A stretch of DNA of 64,000 nucleotides from Hypoxylon rubiginosum (lineage: Eukaryota > Ascomycota > Sordariomycetes > Xylariales > Hypoxylaceae), in the NCBI GenBank assembly GCA_902806565.1, contig CADCXA010000037.1:1-64000 (forward strand), written 5' to 3'. How positions within the stretch are numbered: position 1 is the stretch's first letter; each line of letters begins with the position of its first letter. The notes under the pieces were generated by a model. That model ran no database searches. It was given only the letters and a program-made list of their open reading frames with translations, and had not been told where the DNA came from. Made by a program: the position numbers and the translations under genes. Positions 15,201-26,208 of this stretch are shown here, piece after piece.

Positions 15201-17649
15201 GTTATATAATATAAAACCTTTTAAATTTAAAAACAATTAAAATTTAAACTATTAATATTATAATTAATAAACTTATATAAAATAAATATAAAAAAAAAAA
15301 CAAAGTTAAACCGCCGGATATTTTTTTAAAACTTTTAAGTTTTTAAGTTAAAACTAATTAATAATAATTATAAAAACTTAAAAAATTTATAGATTTTTAC
15401 TAGTTATATATTTTTATTTTTATAATAAAATATAAAAGTTTTATTTTTTTTTATTTTTTTTTCAAAGCGTTTATTAAACTAATAAAATATATTATAAAAG
15501 TTATATTATTTATTTATAACATTAATATTATAAATATTTATTTATAAAAGTTTATTATTATATAATTAAATTTTATAATATTTAGTAAAATCTGGTTATT
15601 TTTTATAATAAAAATATAAAAAATATAATAAATAGTTTTATTTTAAAAGTTATTAGTTTAAAGTTTAAAATAATTATAAAAAATCTTAAAACTTAAATTA
15701 TTATTATTTAGTTACTTTGTTTTTTTTGGTTTTAAACTTTTAAAAACGTTTAAATTAGTAAAATATATTCGAATTAATTTCATTTAATAGTTAATATTAT
15801 TTTAAAATATAATATAAATAATAAATACGATAAAAATTCTTTATATAAAAATTAAAAGTTATTTTAAATAACGTATAAATTTTTTTATATTTAATATAAG
15901 TTTTAATAAATTTATATATATTTATTACGTAAAAATAAAAAAAAAGTAAATAATATATAATTATAATAAACTGGTTTTAAATAATAATAAATTTTAAAAA
16001 AATTTAGTTATATATTAAAATATAACGATATTTATATGTTAAAAACAAATAAAATAATAATAATTAAAAAAAACATTTAATATTAATTAAAATTAAAAAA
16101 TATAAATAAAAAGTTTAAATAAAAAGTAAAAAAACTTATAAATAAAAAAAAATATATATAAAATTTACCTTTTTTTAAACTAACGTTTTTAAAACACGTT
16201 TAATATATTTTATTATAATACGTTTTATTATATAAAAAATAAATAAAATAAAAAGTTTTAAAAAAATAAACATATATTAAAATTATTTAAATATTTAAAT
16301 TATATATTAACATATTATTAATTTCTTTTAAATTTTATTAAAAACAATTAAATATTATTAAAATATAATAATTAAAATTAAATATAAGTATATTTTATTT
16401 TAATTTTTATTTTAATATATTTAATGTTATTAATTTTTATTTAATTTTATATTTAATATTTTTAAATTTTAAAAAAAGGCTAGATATTTTATTAAACCTT
16501 AATAAAATAAATATTAATATAAGTTTTAATAAAAAACTTAAATTATTATTTATTATAATTAAATTAATTAATATTAATAATAATAAAAAGCTATTTTTTT
16601 TAAAAACTATAAATAAAAAAAATAAATTATTTAATAAACTTATAAAAATAAAAACCTTCTTATTTATAAATATAACTAGGAATAATATTAATTTATAAAA
16701 ATTATTTTTTTAATAAAATTATTTTTAATACGGTTTATTAAAATCTTAAAAAAAATTAAAAAATAGGTTTTATTTTTATAATAATAAGCTTTTATTAATT
16801 AAAGAAAAAAAAGAAGATTATAATATAAAGCGGCTTCTTATAAAAAAAACATTAAAAGGTTTATTAAAAAAGTTATTAATATTATAAAAAGCTTATATAT
16901 ATAATTAAAAATATTTATTATTAATAAAAATTTTAAAATATTATAATTTTATAAAACAACTACTTATATTATTTAATAAATAGTTATTAAAACTTTAATT
17001 TAAAAAGTAATAATTAAAAGTGATTTTTATAAAAAATTTATATAAAAAAAACAAAAAAAAATTTAAAACTAAATAATAAAAAAATAATTTTATAGTTTTA
17101 AAAAATATAAGTTAATAAGTTAATTTTATTTGTTTAAAATTAGTTTTATTATTATTATTATTATTATTTTTAATTTAATATTACCAGTAAATAATTATTT
17201 TTTATTAATTTAAAATATAAAATTATTTAATAAATTTAGTTTTTAAATAAATTTAATAAATATATATATATTTTTAAAAAAGTAAATTATAATAAATAAA
17301 AAAGTTATAATAATAATATATTAATTATTAAAATAAAAAATAACTATGATATTAAAAATAAAAAAAAATATTTATATATTTTAAATTTAAAAAGTTTTTA
17401 TAACTAGGTTTTAATATTAAAAAGTGTTTATTTTATTATATAGTTTAATAAGTTAAATAAATATTTATTATAAATATTAAAGGTTAAATTATAGTTAAAT
17501 AAAAATAAAAAAAAAGATTTAAATGTAATAAAAATAAAAGAATAAAAAAATAAAAAAAAATAAAAAAAATATATAAAAATAAAAAAATAAGTTTAATTTT
17601 TTATTATATATAAATATAAATATAATATAAGATATTTAAAAGATATTTA

Positions 17650-18640
17650 TAATTAAAAACTTAAATTAATATAAGTGATTTATTTTTAAATTAATATATT
17701 TTATTTTTAAAAGTTTAATTAGCTATAAATTACTTATTTTTTAAATGTAATTAATTAAATTTTATTAAATATATTTATTATTTTTAAAGGTTTTAATAAC
17801 TATAAGTTACTTATTTTTTAAATATATTTAATTAAGTTTAATTAAATATATTTAAATTAAAATTAAAATTTAAATGTTTTTTTATAAATTTTATAAATAT
17901 AATAAAAAAAAGTTTAAATTAATTAAATAATAAAAATAATAGTTATTTATTTATTTTTTAATTATAATTAGTTAAATTTAATTAATTATATTTAAAATTA
18001 ATTAAAAAATTAATACTTTTTTATAAAATTTATAAACGTGGTTAAAAAAATAATAAATTAATTAAATAATTAAAAGTTAAATAAATAAAAGTTATTTATT
18101 TTTTAATTATATTTAACCGAATTTAATTAATTATATTTAAAGTTAATTAAAAAATTAATATTTTTTTATAAAACTTATAAATATAATAAAAAAGTTATAA
18201 GTTAATTAAATAATTAAAAATCTAGTTATTTATTTTATAAATATATTTAATTAAACTTAGTTAAATTTATTTAAAAATGTTTTAAATATATTAAAATCTT
18301 ATTTTATATATTTATATATTTTTTAAATATATTTAATTAAATTTAATTAAATATATTTAAAAATAATAATTAAAATATATTAAAATATTTTTTTATAAGT
18401 TTATATATTTTTTAAACACATTTAATTAAATTTAATTAAACTTATTTATATTATAATTAAAAAATTAAACCGCTTTTTTATAAGTTTTATAAATATTATT
18501 AAAAAAACTATAAATTAATTAAATAATTAAAAATAAAATTACTTGGTTTTTTAATTTTTAAATATATTTAATTAAAATTAAATAAATAGTTTTAAATAAT
18601 TTAAATGTTTTTTTATAAGTTTTATTAATAATATAAACTA
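17650..18640. repeat. Satellite-like tandem array, period about 140-145 bp
   Basis: Recurring landmarks are a TTTTTTATAA(A/G)TTTATAAATAT segment, a run of A, TTAATTAAATAATTAAAA, then TTTAATTAAATTTAATTAA. The first landmark starts near 17881, 18021, 18166, 18477 and 18611. This gives spacings of about 140, 145, 311 (two units) and 134 bp, and partial units precede 17881. Copies differ mainly by C/T and G/A transitions, as expected if a tandem array was mutated by RIP. Roughly six to seven units are visible. Alternatively it could be a chance product of very low complexity, but the ordered multi-segment match argues against that. Confidence 0.65.
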
Positions 18641-18790
18641 ATTAAATATTATAAATAAGTAATTATAAAAATAATAATTAATAATATAATTTAAAATATT
18701 ATAAATTTTATAAAATTTATTTAATTTTAATTAAAAAAAGAAAAATTATATTATAAGTTTATATAATATTATATTTATTAAAATAAAAAC

Positions 18791-18976
18791 TATAATTAAA
18801 AATTAAATTTATTATATTTTTTTATATTATATATAAAATTTATATTAATTAATTAATTATATTTTAACGTATATTTTTTAAAAAAAAAAGTTATAATTAA
18901 AAATTAAATTTATTATATTTTTTTATATTATATTAATATTTATATTAATTAATTAATTATATTTTAACGTATATTT
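18791..18976. repeat. Direct repeat pair, period about 101 bp
   Basis: A segment starting TATAATTAAAAATTAAATTT and ending TTTTAACGTATATTT occurs at 18791-18876 and again at 18892-18976. The copies differ only in a short central patch and are separated by an A-rich spacer. The pair lies in the AT block, about 300 bp before its right edge. Confidence 0.75.
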
Positions 18977-19275
18977 AATAAATTTTTTATAAAATTAATT
19001 AATTTATTTTATTATAATTTAAAAAAATTAATAATTAATATAATTTAATAAAACTTATTTTATATAACTTTTTATATTATTTATATTTTTATAAATTTTA
19101 TTATAATAAAATTATAAAAAAAAACGTTAAAAAATATAAGGTGATTTTAAGTATTTAATTAGTTAGTGAAATTATAATAATATTAATAAAATAAAAAGAA
19201 GTTAATACGTAGTAAAATAAAATTAAAACAGTTAAATTAACTTCTTAGTTATTTAAATAACTAATTAAACAAATA

Positions 19276-21837
19276 AAGCGGCTTCCTCCGGGATTTAGTA
19301 CCCCTAGGCCCTGGACCTGCAATTACTATAAATAGTTTAGCCAAATAATTAAGACCCCTTTCCCACGTGGACTACCCACTTTAGCCATGCACGGACCATG
19401 GTACTGGGATCCAGTGCCAACAACAGCCGACCAGCCGAGCAGAGAAGACCAATCGTAGTTGAGCTTCAAGGCGCCCCTGACGGTCTTGCCCTACTGCTGC
19501 TGAGGGTAGCATATAGAAATCTTTCTCAATCAACTATATAGAGTAGTAGAAAACTCGCATGAAAACCCTTCAAAATTTTGATTATCCGAGGGAGTAGGCT
19601 TTATTAGATATACAATAGTCATAGTCATAATATACCTGACCATAAGGTACCACGGGGGGCTTTGATATCATCTCTGACACACCAAGGTATGTGTAAGCTG
19701 CGGAAAGAGTGAATATTTTGCCTTCTTTTAACAACTGGAGCAAAAGGCAATAAAAAAGAAGAAAGCGAAAATAGGCAAACGAGTGGTTGAGAAAGGGAGG
19801 GGGAAAAAGGGGTGCCACATATGTGGTGGTCGTAGGCACCTTAAGAAAAAGTACAGTCACGACATTAGTGGTAATCCGGGACATGTTGGATTACTGCTGG
19901 ATTAAAATATACTATAAGCCTTACTTTGGAAGGGGGGGGGTTCGCATTCCGGGTTCTTCTTTTCCTCCTCGCTTTAGCACGCCGGAAGGGATTAACATCC
20001 TATGCTTTCTATGCATATTTGGATCGTGGTGGCTACATAGTTATCTACCTAACGTAGACTCCTTAACTTAAGAAATATCATGCTTGATGCACTGGATATC
20101 TGCGGGACGGATATGTACATGGTATTCGACATGTATTCTGGCGTAAGTGACGATCTAAAACCGAGCGAATAGAGATAGTTAATGTGACTAATAGGGAGTA
20201 CTGGAGAGAGGCATCATGACATCGTTAGGAAAAAGCTCACCCCGGAAGATCCTCACCACGTGTATAGGTCCCCAGAGAAAGAACAGGTTCAAAAGACCCT
20301 TAGACCTAAGTTAAGTCGACTGTACTAAGGGACGCACTAACAAAAATAATAAGCATATTCGTTCAGGTTCGACATAAATATCGGTATTTTGATAAGTAAA
20401 AACCATTGGCTTCCTTCAGTACTGGCGATTTCTCCTGCAGTTTTCTGGCTGATCCCGGGTTCCTCTTCGAAGACGGAGCCAATGTCACCCTCATCTATGG
20501 CGATCGGGACTACTGCTGTATCTGTAAGTTTGCTCCCGCCTTTAAGTATAGCTTGCATTAAGTACCAGACTAATTTCAGAGAAAGCCTAGGGGTTACTAG
20601 GGAGGATGCAATATTAGCCATCGAGTACGGCGAGGTTTGACACCAACAACGAATTTTGCTCACGGGTCGGCCAACCTGGACACTCTAGTACGTCTTCAGT
20701 CTCCTTCCTCACTTACTTCCCCTTGTTCGCCAGATCCTACCATTTCGCCATTATCTTCACCTCGCTGGAATCAACATTTAGTCGAGCGGCTCGGTCGCAT
20801 ACTTCCAACCCGAATCCCTACACTATGATCTAGGGCCGTGATGTAGTGACGAGATCCCTATCACTTGACGACTAGTCGCAGTAAACTCCGAAAGGCTAAG
20901 CGTCAGTGTGGAACTGCTGCCTGCCGTTGATATCGGCTGCGCGGATATGCAGTTCCCTGACTCGTACCGATATCCAGATAGAGATAGAGGCGCTGTTGGA
21001 TGATTTCGTTCCTATAGATAACTGTATTTTGATGAGTCCGGCATCCTAATGAAGTTTCTAAGATACCTATATATCTGCAGCTGAGTTGCCTTAAAGATTT
21101 CAAAATATGAGCCTGTAATGCTGGTAACTCTAATGAGGCGGCCTTGGCATGATGGAAAACGCAGGTTGGGGGAGGACAAGTACCACCGGACCAGAAGTGC
21201 CACCATTCACCGCAACCTACGGTATTGGAACTTATTGGATGCGCAGCTTTCCAATATATCGGATCGGCAGACGAATGGGGTGTCGAGGAGGAAAACGTCA
21301 CACCGCAACAAAGAAGGAGAAAAAGAGGACACGGAATGTGGCAGTGCTACCTATTGGATTTTGTACAAGATAAATGGGTAGTGTAGTTATATTCTCATGA
21401 TACCCTCGGGTATCATTTCTTTCGAAAAATAAAATGAACAGCAAATTTTCTCTTCTAAAAAATAAAGAAATTGGATATCAGACATAAAGATGATGGCTCT
21501 CCGCAGCTCAGAACGTTTCGTGGCAGGTTCCTCGTTCAGTTAATTCTCTTCTTTTTTTTCTCAAAACAAATGATTTCGCCTCGTGCTGTTGTTCCAATCC
21601 CTGGAAAGATTTACTGAAACAACTCCAACATGCATGGGACTGTCATGCTCCATAAGTTCGGGAATCATAGAGCGCCGTGCTGCCGAATTAGCAACGTGCG
21701 CGATCGTCGTGACGGGTCATAACAAGCAATACGTGGTATCAAAATACAGAGGGAGGGCAAACTCCCCAGCCGGGTTCTGGTGATCGCAGCGCTAGCCTTT
21801 GGAATCGAATACGCGAAATGATACGGAGGGCCCTGTT
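19276..21837. other. Transition zone without a supported gene
   Basis: Ordinary base composition begins abruptly at the segment gcggcttcctccggg. Short open frames (longest about 132 codons, minus strand, 20903-21301) overlap each other in several frames. They lack recognisable motifs and continue into nothing that splices sensibly. A run of nine G lies at 19932-19940. The last ~450 bp are probably the 3' flank of the PH-like gene that ends at 21838. I see no transposon protein, tRNA or rRNA here. Confidence 0.5.
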
Positions 21838-23804
21838 TCACAGGAATCCGCCTTCGTTGGTACCAAATACACCAACGCTGCCCCGCCATCGGCAGCGTTC
21901 CTCTCGTTCGCTCGGCGAAAGGGCTCCTCCGCCTCTTGGACTTAGCGCACCTTTCGGTGGCGTGGCTTGTTGAGCCCCGTCGATTTCGCTACTCCCTCGA
22001 CTGCTACTCGCGCTCGCGTTCGTCTGTACGAGTAGCAAGCTACTTGTGCCGCTCAATCGCTTGGTGAACTCGTTGAAGCTGAGACGCTTGACATCGGAAG
22101 TTGAGTGACGTTTCTCGTGATTTCGTCGGGTCGCGATATCTTCTGGCATTCTGTTAGACATAGCTGACTTCTCCAACGTCGTCGCAGGGATATGCGGTTG
22201 ACTGCTTGTTCGCTGGGCGGCCGGCCTTAATCTCGAATGCGCCGTGTGCGGTCGTAGAATGGACGGACCGTCATAATTCGTGGCTGCCCGAGGGTTCTGT
22301 TGCGACCAATTAGGTCTTCCAGAGCTATGGCGGTTGGCGATAAATTGGAGTGCTTTTTGCGCCGACGGGCCGATCTCGTCCCTTCCCATATGCTGCTCGA
22401 ATCCGTCTTCGTCACTGTCATCATCCTCGGCATCATCATCGACTTCATTATCGTCGTCCTCATCCTCGTCGCTTTCATCCTCTTCCCAGGTGCTTTGCAA
22501 TGGTACCTTTACCGGCGTCTTGTCTTTCTCGAATGCCCTTTGCCGCTCCTCTGCCTCACGCATTAATGCTTCGAATCTAGCAATAGAGCTAAGCTTTTCT
22601 TCTCCAGGAACCTCGCGATCTGAGCCAGGAATACACCTCAGCTGGAATGCCCTATCCAGAATGGTTTCTCGAGGCGCAGGCGGCGAACTGGAATGAATAC
22701 TAGGCAGCATCTGGCTTGGCGACGAGCCAATGCTCTCTCTTGTTCGTATGGGGGAACTAAGGGTAGACGACCGTCCTTGCGCTGACGTCCACCCTTCAAT
22801 GAACTGATCCTGGTATTCCCCAACAGTAGTTGCGGGCGACGGGAGGTCAGAAGGGTGGACCGTCGTGTAATGTTGTGTCGCATAGCCTGTGGCGGTGGGA
22901 GCCATTGAACTCGCATGGGAGGACGAGATGTCGCTTCGTCGCGAATGTATACTGGCTGACCCAGACGTATACGTCGCATTAGCATCCCGGCTCGATCCGT
23001 ACGCATGGTTAGACGATGTCGGGGGTAGCTTCGTGCGCGTCCTAGAGGAACTCCCACTCGACGTGCCTATGTAAAAATCGGTCGTATCCCGGGATGGAGA
23101 AAAGGGGTTGATGAAGGTTGGCGACGTCGGGCTAACCGGGCTTATCGGATGCCTACCGGGAAATTCAGTTTGTATGAGCGATTGTATGTAGCGGGCCCAG
23201 TCCTCTAGCTTATAGGTACGATCATCGCCAAGGCGGAACCACAGCGTTGTTGGACCCGACTCCTTGGTACTAGTCAACCCGGCGGTTCGACTTGATCGGC
23301 GCTTTCGCAACTTGTCGGTGGCGGGATCTGGCGATATCTGAATCGCGAGAGTTGGGAGCACCGGCCCTTGTTTGCGATGGGCGAGCATTTGAACCTGACA
23401 TTGCGTTATAGACGCCATCGAGTGCTGCTGGACAGGATCCCAGTCATCCTACAGCGCGATGAGCAATTTCGACATTGAATTTGAGGATCATTGGGGTTAT
23501 CATACTCTTGATTTGTATATCGAAAGGTAAACGGCGTCGGGCTGCGCTCTTGGCTGTGGTTTCGCAGACCGACTACCATTATCTTTGATGCGAGCGGCGG
23601 ACAGAACTTGGGAGAAACTGATATTCGACTGATAAACGTCTCTTTGGGGGCCAATGACGAGATATCGAGGCTGAAATAGAATCAGTACGCATCTATATGG
23701 TGACGGATGCAATCGCATCGAAATGGCGACAGGATCATTACCTTCCAGACGGCTCTTCCAATTATAGTACCCCGATCTGGGGGGATAAGCAGGGTGCCCT
23801 CCAT
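21838..23804 (-). CDS. PH-like-domain protein with long Ser-rich and acidic tail
   Basis: Three exons on the minus strand: 23804-23742, 23670-23506 and 23448-21838, giving 612 aa. The introns are 71 and 57 bp, and both joins are in phase 0. The first intron has branch site ACTGAT and acceptor TTTCAG. Joining exon 1 (MEGTLLIPPDRGTIIGRAVW...) to exon 2 (...RYLVIGPQRDVY) and exon 3 gives, over residues ~1-170, the outline of a pleckstrin-homology fold: W-K-P-R-Y start, alternating strands, and a final LEDWARYIQSLIQ helix with the invariant Trp. Such domains bind phosphoinositides or proteins at membranes. The rest is low complexity: Ser/Pro-rich (SPVSPTSP), then an almost purely Asp/Glu run at ~398-426, then basic Ser-rich sequence. 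Lipid binding is inferred and no pathway can be assigned. The family looks like a conserved ascomycete hypothetical protein. The start is the first ATG giving a full PH-like strand; an upstream extension is possible. Confidence 0.8.
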
Positions 23805-24049
23805 GACGATTGCGCCGTTTGTCGTCGTTACGGCGCAGGCTGCGCAAGGTGTCGAGGCTTTGCCGCGGCTTGGTCTGTACGGTCGCGCGCAGCAAGCGAC
23901 AGATGGGATGTGATATCGACTTGGTACATTAAGGATTAAGACAGCATATTAGACGGAAAGAGAAGGCTGAGAAGGAAAGACACTGTCTTTCTTGTCCGGT
24001 TAAAAGAATTTGAGGGCGAAGGCGAAAGCGAAAGCCAAAAGAATCAACG

Positions 24050-24076
24050 GAAGAGAAGAAAGAGAGAGAGAAGACT
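24050..24076 (-). promoter_or_regulatory. Pyrimidine tract upstream of the PH-like gene
   Basis: On the minus strand this is a CT-rich run about 250-275 bp upstream of the chosen ATG. Pyrimidine tracts like this commonly lie near transcription starts of filamentous-fungal genes. No clear TATA box was seen, so the role is inferred from position. Confidence 0.35.
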
Positions 24077-26188
24077 AGGAGACTCGGGTCTTTCCGACGA
24101 GACTTGAATAGTCTTCCCTGGGATCGCAGACGGTCAATTGGCCGTTGCAACAAATAAACGTTGCAGGAAAAGACAGAGAGCCAACCGGGTTGGAAGGGGT
24201 GGCGAGTTAAAGGATAGAAAATGAGTGATGAGCAAGCATCGCTGACGAGAGAAGAGGCTTGTAGGTGGTAGTAGTAGTAGTGTAATTCTTTTTTGGAGAA
24301 CCCGTCCCCTAAGAACCTAAGAACCTAAGAACATTGAACCCAAGAAATTAATAATAATTTTTAATGCATGTCATCTAGGGTGCGCATGCCTACTAGAGTC
24401 TAGTGAGGTTCTAGTGGAGTGCAACAGAAGAAAAAAACGGATGGTGTACTGTACCTAGTACCACTGTACCACTGTATTGTACCTGTAATCCATTGTAATA
24501 GTGGACAAGTACCTTGCCCGTGTTGCTGCCGTGTCTGTCTCTCCCTCTTCCCATCTGCCCCTCTGCCCCTGTGTACATGTCCACTATGTATTCACATGTA
24601 TGTATTCCGTACGTCGTGGCACGACGGCAGGATGTATGTATTCGAAATTCTACATACTACCTACATACACACATTCCTACTTCTCACCTTACCTATGTAG
24701 ATCATCTACTACAAGGGGATCATTCTACAGATCTAGGTACTTGGTACCTACGTAATTACATCTACACGTTACCTGTCCCAAGGTAACAATGGCGTAGTGC
24801 AGGCGGGCTTGAGACAATTTCATCGTAGTAAGGAGATAGGTTTGATTTACGTTAGAGTGGCCGATAAGATATATGAGGTACCTTGTACATCTTGTATATA
24901 GTATCTATTATGGTACATATATCAGGTATATTGTCTAACGCAGTCGGGATATAATAAATTGTATACCAAGGCAATTAGTAGGTTATGTAGCGTTGGATAT
25001 CTAAGGGGGAAATCCAGGGGCCACTCAGGGAAAACACAGGAATCGACTCCGGGTCCAGCGGATACGCAAAGATTAGATTGAAGTCTCCTTTACTTTTGTG
25101 TGCAACTTGAAAATGGCATCTTTGGGCTCCGGAACTAGGAAATTCCCTCTCTCTATTCAAATCCCGAGTTATTAAAGCAAATTGGTTGGAACTTTTGTTC
25201 CCTTTACACAAAGCATTCCAGGTCATTCATAACCTACTATGTACATAGCAGTCTGGCTGCAAGTCGAACAGGAATGGACCCCAATTCTCTTGTACATAGT
25301 AAATCACATTCGCGCATGGGAGCTCTTGGTGACGAATTAGATAGTTTCAGAAAGAGAGGCAGGATGCAGGTACAGGGACATGGCAGATGGTCCTATCTTG
25401 TCCCCATCTTGTCCCATCTTGGTCCCGAACTTGCCTCGGTAACAATGTAAGAGTAAACATGAGATGAACCGGTCACACGTCCTTTAAGGTGATCTAAGTC
25501 CTTAGCTGCCGAGTAGTAGGTATCTTGCAGGCAACAATTCCGAGCTTGTTGTAGGCATAATGAACTAGTTCCAAGGTTAAGCCGTAAGAAGAGTTGACTT
25601 GCGAATTCGAGTTCGAGCTCGAATGCCAACACCAGCCAATTGTTACCGGATCACTATCTCCGACCTATTTTCGAATCGCTCCCGTGCCCATAGGATCATA
25701 GTTCATCTCGGGAAACCCCACCAACCCTGCCATCGACTCTCTCTTGGCCGAATCCCAAGAATCGCCTAGCAGGTAACACTAACACGCTCCTAAGAGGTCA
25801 TGATCCTGTTGCGCACTATACGAGAATCAGAGGTGGAGAGGGTTTTCCAGGTTGAACAGAAAACACGCTCAAGGAATTTATCAATCGATTCAATACTCCT
25901 GATTCAGAGGGGAATTCAAAGAGGAATAAAGGGGGGAGGGGATCATCCACCGCTAGTCTCTCAACCACCCACCGCAGTAATGATGATGGCCGCATGAGAT
26001 GCGGCCGTCGCATTAACGCCAACGAAGATTGGAATTCAATGCCCCTATTAGGGAACGACATGTAACAGCCCAGTTACCTGTAGAATGCCTCAATGCTTCA
26101 ATGCTAGACTGCCAACCCTCCCCATTTGAGCAGTTGTGAACTACTAGATACTAGTCGCCTGCACGCTTTGACCTTGACTCGACAACGG

Positions 26189-26208
26189 ACTACTATGCAC
26201 ATAGTAGT
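26189..26208. repeat. 20-bp palindrome ACTACTATG-CA-CATAGTAGT
   Basis: Perfect 9-bp inverted arms with a two-base centre. Imperfect relatives built on ACTATGTACATAG occur near 25230-25250, 25289, 26289, 46597 and 54463, so this is a dispersed intergenic motif and not a single hairpin. Function is unknown; it could be a transcription-factor dyad or a remnant of a small mobile element. Confidence 0.6.

Larger units (their letters stand above)
1..19275. repeat. Extreme AT-rich, gene-free block (RIP-degraded repeats)
   Basis: The whole stretch is almost purely A and T; a line I counted has 7 G+C in 60. TpA steps dominate, and the surviving C is mostly followed by T, C or G rather than A. No open frame of useful length exists on either strand, and the first ones appear beyond 19.5 kb. 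In filamentous ascomycetes this pattern is produced by repeat-induced point mutation, which turns CpA into TpA in duplicated DNA, so the block is probably old transposon and satellite sequence packed as heterochromatin. I could not recognise any transposon protein in it. It runs off the left edge, so it may belong to a centromere, a subtelomere or an internal AT isochore. Confidence 0.85.

Noticed and set aside
1..19275. AT-rich block as inserted mitochondrial DNA
   Set aside because: No mitochondrial gene fragments or tRNA-like cloverleafs were recognised, and the lack of any open frame fits RIP better. Not strictly excluded without a search.
20337..20663. Overlapping frames of 108 (minus) and 83 (plus) codons beyond the AT block
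   Set aside because: Considered as a transposase or reverse-transcriptase remnant, but no catalytic motif of either could be found on either strand.
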